NCBI GenBank assembly: GCA_951640195.1
Contig: OX621165.1
Location: forward strand, 496,001 to 560,000
DNA length: 64,000 nucleotides
Source: Porpolomopsis calyptriformis
Lineage: Eukaryota; Basidiomycota; Agaricomycetes; Agaricales; Hygrophoraceae
Direction: 5' to 3'
A model generated the notes under the pieces. It saw only the letters and a program-made list of their open reading frames with translations. It ran no database searches and was not told where the DNA came from. Below, piece by piece: positions 24,828 to 36,784 of the stretch (position 1 is its first letter; every line of letters starts with the position of its first letter). Both the position numbers and the translations under genes were made by a program.

Positions 24828-26450
24828 CTACATGTCATCTATCATTGAAATGCAATCCAGTCTAGCCACCACCTCTGCTGCATTGTGGTCACCGAAACTG
24901 GAAGCCCTAACTTCTGATGCAGGCCGGCCTGCTGGCACACTCGCTCCGGTGATGTATCCTTGCAAGCAGTACTTCACCACATTCTGGTATTCCAGCCCCA
25001 TCCTTTCGGGCAGCCTATTTGACGCCTTGTAAACCTTCTCGCGCCGCAAACTGTCTGAGTCATTACTCATCCCCTTCATGTGCCGAAGCGGCATCCACAG
25101 CCCGATCTCCAGCAGGACGACGCCAAGTGCACACACGTCATACGGTGGGTAATTCGAGTCTTTTGACACCCCACCAGGGAGGCGGCCCGGATGGAGGTAC
25201 AACGTGAGGTCTCTGTCGACTACATCTAATTTGTTTGTATGTGCATCCGCGAGCCGTGCAATCTCAAAGCCTGCAAGCAGCGGTTCCATGCTGTCACCCA
25301 CGCGGTCACAGCGGAGGAAGATGTTTTCAGTCGTGAGCGCCCCGTGCACGTATCCGGTGCGATGGAACGAGAACACTGCCCTCGATAAGTCGACTGCGAG
25401 ACGCAGGCGTGAAATTGGACTTGGAACGGGCTGCCCAGTGCGTGCACACGCTTTGATCACAGAGAAGAGTGATTCGAGGTTATCGCTGCGATATATGAGG
25501 AGAAAGCAGGGTGGACTGCCGTCGGGAAGCTCAGAGACACCTATGAATGGGACCATGGGAAGCTCGGATGTAACAATAGATGTCAAGCCTGTCGTGGAAT
25601 GCAACATCCAGCCGAGCTCCAGAGTTTGGTTTCGCATTCTCGTGTAGTCTCCGGGCAAGGACTTGGCGAGTCCTACCGCGTACGGTCTGAACTCAACCAT
25701 AACTTGCTCTGATGTAGTCGCTCGCTGCAATATACCGAAGCGTCGTGGTAGGAATTTGAGACTCATGGATTTTTGTGTGTTCAGACGCTACAAAAGAGTG
25801 ATCCGTGACAATCTGTCTCTCGACCCTGGTTGTGAGTGTTCCGTCTCGTCGAACGCAAGAAGGGACTGATCGATCCAGATGGAGTCGGCGATGGATGGCT
25901 TTGCTATCGCTTCGGCTCGTGCAATGGCCATTCTAGCAAGCACGTCGATGGGCAAGCTTGGGGACAAGAGGGCTTTTCCAACTTCCTCGTATGATTTGTG
26001 AAGGTATCTGACCTTAATGGCGCATACTTGATATGCGTGTTCATTCCACTCCTCGAGCTGGTCAACAGCCTGCGTGATAATTTCTTTGCCTTTCGAAAGC
26101 CACACCACCTTCTCCGCTGGCTTCATATTTCTCGATCTCTTCTGAACCAATTTCTCCATCGCCGAGGAACTTTGCGACATAAGCCCTTCTACTACATCAA
26201 TACACTGTCGGTGAATATCCCTTGCCTTCTCGAGAGCCGAGATCTCAACGTCTGGATCATTGGGCATGATGGCCAGCTGGTCAAGATTGTAGCTGGCTTG
26301 AGAATATGCGATTTCGAATCTAATGCCGAGCTTCATCAGATCTCTGTCAGATTCCTTCCATTCAGATACGACGCCAACGACAGCCTTGAATGCCTGATAA
26401 GTGACCGGAAACACTGAGAGAGTTGACAGTATAAGATCAGGGGTTATCAT
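24828..26450 (-). CDS. HeLo-like domain plus pseudokinase protein (MLKL-like layout)
   Basis: Proposed exons 26450-25825 and 25761-24828 give 519 aa. Residues 1-180 are helical (LSVFPVTYQAFKAVV, KESDRDLMKLGIRFEIA, KPAEKVVWLSKGKEII, VDQLEEWNEHAY) and resemble the HeLo-like N-terminal domain of fungal proteins that carry a kinase-like C-terminus. The second half has kinase shape but lacks catalytic residues. The HRD region is GYVHGALTTENIFL (no Asp), the DFG region is LAGFEIARL (no Asp), yet DVCALGVVLLEIGLW of subdomain IX is kept. HeLo domains can permeabilise membranes and cause cell death, and animal MLKL also couples a helical killer domain to a pseudokinase. The splice joining the two halves (GTCGAG donor, CATGAG acceptor) is the weakest part of the model. 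An ATG at 26564 would lengthen the N-terminus. Confidence 0.75.
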
Positions 26451-26567
26451 CACTGGGGACAGGACAGGTCCTTGAAGAGACAGCTTTCCTAATCTGACAA
26501 ACCATATTCCCATCTGACTCTGAAGGTGATAGATATCTCGTACTCGACTGCTGGCACCGACCAATAT

Positions 26568-29390
26568 CTAGGAGTTTGGCATAACAAACTGAAGCATGAC
26601 GTCCTTCTCCCGCAGCGACCACGCTTTGTAAAGCACATCTTGGGGTGCTTCTTCCAACTCCGTTTGAAGCTGTTCCTTCCATCCATTTTCCCGTTGAGAG
26701 GCGACTTCTATGGCCTTTAGGATAAGCCTACGCGCTTCGGAATGCAGTTCAGGTCCATTTGGCACAACATCCCCATTCAAATCCACCACAGCACGTAGCG
26801 GATCTTCCGCAGCACAATCCCTCGCCACCTGCATGGCTGAGATTGCTGACCAGCGACCCCTGACCGTGACATTTGTGTCCGCACCAGCGATAAGAAGGAA
26901 TAGGGTAGCTGAGACATTCGACGTTGCGACAGCACAGTGAAGCGCCGTAAGGCCATTTTCCACCATGTCAAGGCGAGCTCCAGCTTCGACAAGACTGCTC
27001 AAGAAAGAGATAGGTGGCATTGGGGCGAATGGCCGGACGGCAGCCAAAACAATCGAGCCATTTAAATCGGTAACTGGTGCGCCATGGCGGCGAAAGACCG
27101 CTGCCACGGCCCACCTGTGGTGCGCGACCGCAAATTCAAATGGAGTCAGCGTTTTCGGACGGGATGCGGATTTCAGCTGCCATGCAAGTGCTTCAGCGAG
27201 TCTTCCATCTTTAGCCAAACTGATGCACAGGAGTTCTGCGACATCTGGATTCGATACAAGACATACAGCTGAATGACCATGGCGTAAAGTGACCTGCATC
27301 CCGGATTCGAGCAGGATCGAGGTGACTTTCACCCTACTGCACATCACAGCTAGATCGAGCCAGGTACGCTCCGTCTTCGGGTTATTTCCTTGGAACAATC
27401 GATACCTGAAGAGGCGCCCCACTATCGCCCTTAGCAAATTTCTGGCACTAGCGCTGTCCTGCCCAGATTGCCACGTTAGAGAGAGATCAACAAGGCCTTC
27501 ACCCACGAGATGCTGTACTATCTGAGGGCTATCAGCAATAATCGCCACACTCATAAACCATGCCCAATCATCCTGTGATGTAGTCTGCGTTGATAGCAGA
27601 GTGTGCAACGCCGCGCGGTCGTCATTGCAGATAGCAGACATCACAGGATGCGCACCCTGTAGTAGGTGGGTAAACATGTCAACGTTCAAATCGCCGTGTA
27701 GTTGATGCGAAGCAGAAACCCGATGAATCATGGCTAATTTGTCGTATACCCCTGGCATCGTCTCTGACGTGGGCATTTCCTTGCTTTTCATCAGCTTTTG
27801 CAATTCGGAGTCATGCAGATAGTCTAATAGCTGCTTCGCCTCCTTGTGAATCTGAGCAAGTGTCTGAAGGCGGGGGAGAAGCTTGGGCAAGTCGAAGTTG
27901 GGAGACTGATAAGATAAGTCTCGGAAGGATAAGATATGTGATCGCATCTGCTTTGCGACGGCGAGAAGGATAGGGTCGTGATGTACAATCATCTGCGAGT
28001 CCATTTCAATGGCTTTCAAGCGCCATTGTGCTGTCGCAATGTGGCTTAGTGGCTCCTTAAGTGCGAATTGTGGCCCATAGGCGCCTTGGTAGAACGCTGT
28101 AAGATACAACAAGACTTGGGTGTCCTGGGTGTCGACTGCAGCAGAGGAATATTCAAGGAATAGTTTCGCAGCCAGAGAGGGATTGATAGGAATTTGATTC
28201 GTAAATTTAGTCTGTCCGTGGTAAGCTGTAGCTTGCAAGCACTTGGTTCATTTATACAAGGTATACTGACCCTAGGATCCACAGCATCGTAAAGTAGAGG
28301 GGCTTGCGAAGGAAGAGGAATCTGTGACCTGACATCACCAAATTTTCAGTACAGCAACAAGAACCACATAAAAATGTGAGTTAACTCACTGAACTTCACC
28401 AAGCGTTCTCCTCAGATGCCGAGACACGTCGAGCATTGAAGGCCTTTCTGTTGGCTGTTGAGCCAAGCAGGAGTCGATGAGGTTGTGTAAGACTGTGTTC
28501 AACGGTGATACCAATGAACTAGCAAGCTTCTCTGCGACATACGACCTCACACCGTCCTTGTCCTGCAATGAGAACTGCTGTTCTGGTGCCATTCCACCAA
28601 AGACTGATTCACCGAGCACAGATTGGCACAAAAGCAAACCGAAGGAGTACACATCACGAGATAGGCGGTTTGCATATGAGGAATGTAAAGTACTGCAGTT
28701 GCGTACCTCTGGGGCAGCGAATTCCCGAGTCGCAGGGATGGGGTCGGCACTGCCTTCGGGACGCGATCCGCCAAAGTCTGAGATCGCAGCGACAAGCCCG
28801 TTTGAGCGCATGAACACGAGTGCGTTATCGCCCTTCACGTCACCGTGCACAATACCGTATGCATGCAGTGCTACAAGGCCATCCGCCACGTCCCGACAAA
28901 GTCGCAACCGCTCGTCTCCTAGTAATTCTGAAAACTTGCTCGTCAACGTCCCACACGCCCATTCAACAACGAGGAGCGGTCGCACGGCCTCCAGAGGCTC
29001 TTCCTTAAAAACAACACCCACTACATGGGGGATATTTGGGTGATCTTTCAAAACTTGGTGGGCGGAAATGCGCAGCTCCTGTAGGAGAGAGGCAAGAACA
29101 GCAGCCACCCTGCGATCTTCCACATTAGCAACACCATGAGTTAAAATTTGCTTGGTTTCTTTGATGCAGACAGCAGTGTCCGGATCGTGGATTAGGTGAG
29201 ATTTGTAGACGACGGCTTCCCCACCTTCTCCGATCCGAGTGAGGGGACCTAAATCGGCAGCATCGAGAACTTTCACGTTGAGGGCAGAGACGAGAGAGAG
29301 AAATTTGCGATAGCTTGAGAAACCTGTTGGATCTCTCGTTCTCGAGCTGAGGGTCGACAACGAAAGTGCTAAGGAGGATGACATTTGCAT
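26568..29390 (-). CDS. Protein kinase with C-terminal ankyrin-like repeats
   Basis: Exons 29390-28390, 28328-28267 and 28231-26568 give 908 aa. The kinase domain (about residues 40-330) is intact. The glycine loop is IGEGGEAVVYKS, the ATP lysine lies in AVCIKETK, the catalytic loop is HGDVKGDNALV, the metal site is SDFGGS, and APEV follows. After VQSQIPLPSQAP and YHGQTKF comes a helical region. The C-terminal part carries ankyrin-like units, the clearest being GLTALHCAVATSNVSATLFL followed by AGADTN. Exon 2 (62 nt) and the short 35-nt intron 2 were inferred from frame continuity. The kinase and the ankyrin half could otherwise be two adjacent genes. It lies between the HeLo-pseudokinase and Nudix genes, and its start codon is 52 bp from the Nudix start. 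Confidence 0.8.
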
Positions 29391-29442
29391 CACAGCAAAA
29401 AAACGGAAAGTCGAGTGCAAGTCACCAAGTCATCAATTCAGA

Positions 29443-30607
29443 ATGGGCCCCAAGATTCTTTCCACTCAGGAATTGTCTGCCTCGGAAGCCAAGTGAGTGG
29501 GTTCTACAAAGGAGACCAGTTTCCTAAGATACATGATACCCTTGAAGGTGGCTTACGCTGAAGAAGATCAATTACGCTGACCGTGAAGGACGGCAGGTGC
29601 GTGTCAGCCCCGTAATACATCAAGCGTTTTTGCATCTTTCGTTGGCAGAGAATCTGGGAAGTTGCTGAAAGGAAGACGCGAAAATCTTCCGGAATAGATG
29701 GTTTGTTTTATTTCTTGACCTTTGGAGAGGATATCGTCTCCTACAGTACTCGATCAGCTGTCGCCATTCTTACAATCCTCCAATCAAAAACCAATGCCTT
29801 TCCTCTCTCGACCGTCATAATCGAGCAGTATCGCCCCCCTATTGATAAGTTTGTCATCGGTGGGTGTCGTTCTTTCTTCTCTTAGAAATCCTTCCATTCA
29901 ATCCGATCTTCGTCACCTTCACAGAACTCCCTGCAGGTGTGGTATCGCGCTTCCTCCCAATGACGATGACGAATACCATGTTTGTAAGGCTTGATCGACG
30001 AGGGCGAATCTCCCGAGGATGCTGCTATACGCGAACTAGAAGAAGAGACCGGTAAATACCCCTTGTTGATCTCATTATTGCAGTGACTGAATCGAAAGGA
30101 ACAGGCTACAAAGCAGACAGAGTAATTGAATCATGTCCGCTTGTCGTTTGCGACCCAGGTTGTTCCTTTGCCTTTGTGGCCTTGTCGCAAGCATAGCATT
30201 GACTATCGTGACTGCCATTCAATCATCACAGGTATGACCAACGCCAACATGAAACTCGTCTTGCTAGGCGTCACCCTACCCGGTGATCTAGAAGAACCGA
30301 CCCAGAAATTAGATCCCGGAGAATTTATCACTAAACGAGTCGTAGAACTCTCAACACTGGACGATGAATTGAATAGTAGGCCATTTTTCTATGGAACAAA
30401 CGCAGGAGAACTTATTCCATCTTACGATACTCCTACAGGATACAGTGAAAGCGTGAGTTCGTTCCGAATTGTCTCTTTTTTTTTTTTTTTTTAACCCTGA
30501 TTTTCCAGGGACGATATATTGTTGACGCGCGGTTATCCCATTTGGCATTTGGATACGCCATGGCACAAAGAGTCAAGAATGGCGAATTCAGTCTTGGTAA
30601 AATTTAG
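29443..30607 (+). CDS. Nudix hydrolase, ADP-ribose pyrophosphatase type
   Basis: Ten small exons (29443-29492, 29548-29596, 29649-29700, 29758-29859, 29925-29936, 29989-30051, 30105-30158, 30232-30375, 30439-30452, 30509-30607) give 212 aa. The sequence runs MGPKILSTQEL, WLTLKKINYADREGRQ, VIIEQYRPPIDKF, ELPAG, then a complete Nudix box (G-x5-E-x7-RELEEETG, split by introns at both ends). The C-terminal YIVDARLSHLAFGY is typical of eukaryotic ADP-ribose/sugar-nucleotide pyrophosphatases (yeast Ysa1 type). It probably clears ADP-ribose in the cytosol or mitochondria. Two exons are only 12 and 14 nt long. It is convergent with SDA1. Confidence 0.92.
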
Positions 30608-30694
30608 ATCCATAGCTGTACGAGGTGGATCGAATCAGAGATGCAGGTGCTTCATGGGTACCTACACATTTTGAGGGAAAGCAGAAATCTATAT

Positions 30695-33419
30695 TCAGTG
30701 ATGCGACTTCCTCGCTTTCTCTATATGTTTCCTCAACTTCTGCTGCTTGTCACGCAATGATGCCTTCTTCTTCCGTCGAACCGCACCACTACTGAGAATC
30801 ATCATGATAGGTTTGTTCCGCGCCTGTTCCCTGTTCGTTGAGCTACTGGGAAGCGCTTTGTGTTTCTTCCCTTTACGCGATCCAAATTTCTCTCTGCCTT
30901 CACGGCCCTTCTGGATGGACAAGATCCGCTCCTCGTAACTCGATTTCGCCTTTTTCCGTGGTCCTAAAATATCATTCTCCGAGATGAACGTCTCATCAAC
31001 TGGTCCGGACTCGAACTCTTTCTTGCGAGCCTCCAGCGCAGCTAATTTGCGCTTGGCTTTCGAATGCCCGCCGACCTTGACATCCTCCTTGGCTGCTTGT
31101 ATGCGGAGGTCATTTAGCAATGCAAAGTCAGCCGGTGTAAGGATCTAACAAGAAACGTCAGTGTTCCAGGTGTCGGAAGTGAATGTGGTCGGCACCTTGG
31201 TTGTAGCTAGCGTGGATACGCGAGCAGTCACATCTTGTGTCACCTTCTCCTTATCATCAGCTTTGGCTGATGGATCTTGATCATCGTCGCTGTCACTTAT
31301 ATCGAACCCGGCCTCTCCATCCGAACTCACTTCAATCCATCCTTCATTGCTCGAACTTTCCGATGAATCCGATTCGATATTCCACCCTTGCCAAGCTGCA
31401 CCGTCGCCTTCCACATCATCTATGGTGACATCTTCCTCCGCGCGCAGTTTTTGGAGGTGATCTTCAAGCAGCTGTCAAGAACAGGTGAGTTCGTTACAAT
31501 GATTCAGTGGAGTCTAATAGAATACCAGAAGACCATCAATATCCGATGCGGTGTCGGGGTTGTGGCCAAATGGTAATGGCCGAATTCCGTCGGCTATCCC
31601 GATACTTGCGTGCTTACCCTGCCCAGCCAGACATTAGCTAGGAGATATTGTTTTGTTCACAAGTCCAACCCACCCGCTCCCTTCTTTTCAGCATTCCAGG
31701 ATTAACCTCTCGGAATAGCTGCAACAAACCCCGGGCAGCGGCCACCACGGGTTTATCCCTACTCTTCCTATATTCCACCAAATCACCTAGTAGATCTTCC
31801 TCCATCGCCAATGGCTGTCGTCTGCATACTTCTCTGAGAGTGTTAAGACCTGCTGTGATAATTTCGCTCCCAACGCCGGGGTGGATGAACTCGTGTGCTA
31901 CCTTCTTGATGATGGGAGTGATAGCATCAGGTGGGGACAAGTCGTGTACCGACTGGGCGAGGGCGACAAGAATTGTGGAGACTCGCAATTGATGATATGT
32001 GAGGTATTTCATGATGTAGGTATAGAAGCCGAGTAGGCAAAGTTTGTGTGCCCCGATGACGCGAGAGATGAGCAACATGATCAGAATTTTATGATCTAGA
32101 GAAAAGCGTTTGTCATAGCGATAAAGCATGTCATATAGCCTTTCGGCAAATGTCTGGGGATCATTGAGGATTTGAAGAGCTGGGAAGTTGGCCGTTGGTG
32201 GTTTTTTGGTGAGATGTTTCTAGGCAGGAATCCCAACTTGTTGAACGAAAAGAAAAAAATGTCTAGATGAAGAGCACATACTTTTTTGGCCAAATTCAAC
32301 TTTCTTTGAAGCTTTTTGTCCCCGCTCCGGGTCTTTTTGTTGATCTCCCGACGGTGATGCAATACTCTGATATCCGGTGCCTGCAAACAACTAAGCAAGA
32401 GGTAGCACGGCAGGAGAAGGAGGAAGCAGGCGAACATCATCGCCCTCGCTGTCGTTGTCCTCTTCCTGCTCGCCGGTCCCAAGAAAGAAATGAATCGAAG
32501 CACTTTGGACTTTGACGACAGGGTGTAGACAGCCGAGCGATACAATCGAAACCGATTTCGAGTCGGTCCTGTTTTTTTTTTTTTTGGTGTTGTCAGTCCG
32601 ATGGACAGCCTATACCGTTACAAGTTGACAACTCACCAGACCTGCTCTTTCCATAGCTCTTTTGTCAAAATCACAGCCCACATAGCATCCTCACCATCAT
32701 GAGATTCGGCATTATTGCCACCCACAACCGAAGCTCGAGCCTTCCCTTTGTTTCCAACGACCTCGTTCTCCATGCCACGTTCAACCATACCGAAAAGCAT
32801 GGCTTGGACAGCACGGTTGAGCTTATGGTTCTTGGAACGGAGGTTAGCGGACCGAATTTCAGAAAGGATCGCGTTCCGAATGAAGGCTCGGAGTGGCGAT
32901 GAACTTGTGCGGGGAAGGAGAGGGAAGAGACACTTGAGGAGGCTGTTTTATAGACAAATATGGTCGGAACAGGAAGAGATGCAAACGAGGGGACTGGACC
33001 GTTTACTCGATCGAAGAGACCACATTCTTGTTACGCAACATGACAAGATTTTGGACGAGCGACTTGCGAGTGTCTGCTGACAGTTGGCCGTAGTTTTCCA
33101 GGAGGAGAGTGGACAAGTGTGAGGGGAAACCAGCGGTTTCTTCGGGATAGCATACTGCAACCTGTTCGAAAAAAAAAAACCCAGAAGAAAGAAAAGGTTG
33201 GGACAGAAAAAGGACTAGGATGAACGACCTGACCTGAGATATAAATGAGACAAGTTCTCGAAATTGAGAGTGTTGTTCGTCAGGATTTATCAGAAATATT
33301 TCGCGGATGCTGTTGTAATGATTCCATTGCTGCAGAAACTCTTCCTTGTATGCTTCCGGATCTCGTTTTATGAGATTTTGAAGCTGTGGTAGATTTGAAG
33401 CGAGAACGCCATTCCTCAT
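30695..33419 (-). CDS. SDA1: SDA1 family 60S ribosome biogenesis protein
   Basis: Nine exons (33419-33234, 33161-33007, 32942-32637, 32568-32436, 32380-32282, 32219-31674, 31618-31526, 31471-31196, 31144-30695) give 747 aa, close to yeast Sda1. Conserved stretches are LPQLQNLIKRDPEAY, EEFLQQWNHYNS, CYPEETAGFPSHLSTLLLEN, SLVQNLVMLRNKNV, LRSKNHKLNRAVQAMLFGMV, HHRREINKKTRSGDKKLQ, ITAGLNTLREVCRRQP, RPLPFGHNPDT and ILTPADFALLNDLRIQ. An acidic Ser/Asp-rich region near residues 500-590 and a very basic C-terminus (RRKKKASLRDKQQ) match its nucleolar role in pre-60S maturation and export. Confidence 0.95.
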
Positions 33420-33637
33420 TGTGCTTGAAGCTGCATAAGCTGATCTCACACGAACCTGATCTCAACTTCAGCACATGACACACTCCAGCTGAACATGTTT
33501 CCCCGAATCTCTGAGGAGCTCACTACAACGGCAACATTCAAATTGCAATTCAATTAAACCCTCTACGAAGTCTGCCGGGAGTAACTTCGGAGAACTAATA
33601 TATTGTGAATAGTATACGATCATGAGCCACGTCCATA

Positions 33638-36045
33638 TCATGGAAGGGATAACCACTTGGTAACCAGCTTGAGGAAATTCGGTGTCCCGAGCCCAGTGAC
33701 GGGATCCCACCCAGGGACAGATGAGAAACCGGCAGTGCCGCAGCCTTCGTTCCCCCCTTTCTTGATGTCGTTGAAAGCGTCTCGGAACTTAGCAGAATAG
33801 ATCTGCCGTTTGGTAGGTTAGTTGTTGAGATGTAGGCATTCATAAGAGGAGGCTTACGGCCGGATTGATGAACCCAATGGGCTTTTTTCCGGCGCTGATC
33901 CGAGCATCATTCACCATAGTGAGTATGGCTCCAACAACGGGGGAAGCGGCCGATGTACCGAATACCTGGAACCATTCACCAGTCACCTATGGTTTCGTAT
34001 CAGTGGAAGTCGCAAGGAATTTGCAAGGAAATGCGAACAGCAACGGCGTAATTGGCACTAATTAGCCACAAGGAAGGAAGCGTTTAGTGACCGTAACGTC
34101 ATCCCTCGGGAACGAGGAAATAAAACGTACCCGTTCGCCGATAGATCCGGGAAGCCTCGAGAGATGCCGGTAGAATTCCAGATGTTGGTAGGGTAATTGG
34201 GCTTATACTTTTCGAGATAAGTCCCCACAGCTTCTGCCTGATATGAGGGCATTGCAAAGCGATTGCTGAATCCGCCGCCGCTGAAGATAACCTGCTCGCA
34301 TGCGCTCTCTGGGTCCATAACGGTGGAACCTGGATTCACTTGCGTAGCACCCACTGAGGTAATAAATGGGCACGTGTTGGGGAAGGAAGGGTTGAAGACG
34401 TTCGGAGTTTGCGAGCCTAAATGGTAGATAAAATAAGTATGAGGAAAATGATGGAAAAATATGGCTGACCATTTGGATTCAAGCACTCTCCGCCATTCCC
34501 GGCAACGCCGTAGTCTCCGGAGCTATATAAAACGGTGACGCCCATCAACCCAAGCTTCGCGTACTCGGCGCACTGACGCGCGGTGTAGAAGGGGGTGAGG
34601 TCGGCTTCGTTGTATACATAGGATGTGGAGATGACATTGGCAGGCTTTATAGTACCACATGCTTTAGGGCCTGGAAGTACGAAAGGTGAGTGATGGTAAA
34701 GGAAGGAAGAGGGTGACGTGCCAGTATATCCTCCTGGAACATTATCGGGGTACACGCCATCTTGTGTAGGGTCATCACCCCCGTCAAATGTACAGTAAGA
34801 GCCGTCGAGCGCATCCAGGAAGTTATTGAAAGATGCACCTATCAAAATGATGAACAATCTTTCGGGGCTGCGGTAGAAATGAAGACTCGCACCCTCCACA
34901 AGGTCGCCGACTTGATATAATGTGATGGGTTGGTGTTTCGTGACAAGTTCCATGGCATACTGCAAGTCGAGGTTTGACTCGCCATTGAATAAGAATCCTG
35001 TGGACGAGTTCTGAACCACACCTGTGCAGAACGAGTGTAATGATCAGCTTGTATGCTTAGAATTAGTAAAGTACTCGCCTCCATCGATCGATTTGAGCTT
35101 CGGGGAGGATCCGACTAGGGACCGCGAAAAGTTGGCAAAGAATAAGTCAAGATCGGACTGGATGTATGCTTGGGGTGTGTACTCCACTATACGGATAAGA
35201 GATAATTCAGCTTAGCGAAAACAAGAGGAGAACGGCTATCACGAACCAATGCCATAGCTGTTCTTTGAACCTGATAGTGGTTCATAGATGATATTATAAA
35301 GGAACCGCAAGCAAATGGGGGTGATTTGTTTATCACAGTTCTCCAGTTGGTTGACAATGTTCTTAATAGTTCCAGTGGTCTTGGGTCCATTTCCAAAGCT
35401 AGGCTGACCGACTAGACGAGCGGGTTCGCTAGAGGAACGCCTATTGAGAATAGCGTCAAAGTGAACGGTGGGAGTAACGAAGTCAACGTGTGGGGATATA
35501 TGCGCTGGCAAGTGGTAAGAGTCACAAGCTGGATCCAACGTGAATACAAGGATACAAACAAGACGAAGAAAAAACCTACCGACGTGTTCCTGCCCATTGT
35601 CGTGTTCGTAGACATGATACTCGGTGCGAAGAAGGTTCTCGGCTTCCTTGACGGTCGCGTTTAACGCAATCCATCCTTTCGTTTTCGTCAACCTGACCCG
35701 ATCACTTGCAAACCCATTTTCGAGTAACCAGTTCTTCACGGCATCGATGGTTTCGGAGGAGGGAGCAAAAGTGGCGGCAATCTTTCCAGGAGTCCAGTGA
35801 TTGCCATAGTTGGGCGAGTCTGGGTGAGAGACATCGTTGAGGTATTGTTCGATATTGTCGACATTGGATTGAGATAGCGCGAAGCGGAGGGGTAGGACTG
35901 AGGAGGCATGGTGTTTCCGGGAGCGGGACCACCCATGGGGAATATGGCTACGTTTCTCATGAAGGTTGTAAGGAGTGTGGAGAGGGGAAGCGATAGCAAC
36001 GAGAGCAAAAGTAAGGAGCGACGATGAAAGGAGGAAAATACGCAT
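33638..36045 (-). CDS. Sedolisin (S53) tripeptidyl-peptidase, secreted, copy 1
   Basis: This is a secreted acid serine peptidase of about 633 aa from ten exons (36045-35580, 35528-35247, 35186-35079, 35021-34893, 34838-34722, 34670-34470, 34416-34131, 34057-34039, 33986-33858, 33802-33638). The signal peptide is MRIFLLSSSLLTFALVAIAS. The prodomain (YGNHWTPGKIAATFAPS) is followed by the catalytic domain. It has the Glu/Asp pair within LVEGASFNNFLDALDGSYC, SSGDYGVAGNGGECLNP, SVGATQVNPG, the catalytic Ser in FGTSAASPVVG, and a calcium-site-like end NEGCGTAGFSSVPGWDPVTG. Introns 3 and 5 have GC donors (GCGAGT, GCACGT). The 54-nt intron 4 is a multiple of three without a stop. Copy 2 lies at 55621-57980 with the same exon plan. 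Confidence 0.93.
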
Positions 36046-36784
36046 GGCAAGTAGGTACCCTTCTGCGGATGGTTCCCTTGAGGGTAATCCAAGAGGGTCT
36101 TATACAGATGAGAATTGCCATGGGCGAAAGAAGGGCCGGAGAAGGAGGTCATAGACGGGGATGATTAGACTCGTTCTGTGGGAGAATCAGCTTAGATCTT
36201 ATGAAGGTGGTAACAGCTAAGGTGCCATTGAGAGCACTCGACCCGTACGATACCAAGAAGTGACTGAAATCGACTTGGCCGATGGAAATCAACCTTTTCT
36301 AGTGTGATCCGCATCTACAGAAGGTATCTCTGTTGCTGGATACGCCTCTACGAGAACAATTGGGAGTAGATCATCGATCATCTATCATACAAGTAGAATA
36401 TAAGGTGAGTTCGGTGCTCTCTTCACAGCGAATTTCACTGTCGCCCATCTCAGGGGCTTTCTTCCTGTTTCAGCAGCCTCGATCCAATCGCAACCCGTTT
36501 CTGGTTGCCCTCTCCTCGGGGTGATCCGCGCCCACACTGAACGCTACAACATCGCATAAACTCTCACCCTTCAAGTATTCCGAAAACCCATCTAAGAACT
36601 CGCACGGAATACTCGGGCGACTCCTCGCTCTACTCGTCCGACAACCATCATCAATCTCACTTCACAACCCCCCTCACCAACCCATTCAACCGCCTCCGCA
36701 TTTATACTTCACCTGTCCAACTTGGTGAGCAAGATCAACCCATATTTAGTCTCTTACCCGTACCTCATTTCCGCCATTTCCTCA
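36046..36784. promoter_or_regulatory. Divergent promoter region
   Basis: This 739-bp stretch separates the start of sedolisin 1 (minus strand) from the start of the thioesterase (plus strand) and must hold both promoters. No specific element was identified. Confidence 0.4.

Noticed and set aside
26568..29390. Treating the kinase and the ankyrin-like half as two genes.
   Set aside because: A GTGAGT donor at the end of the kinase exon and matching acceptors keep one frame through to the ankyrin part, and no separate promoter space or start codon is evident. Some doubt remains because of a 35-nt intron.
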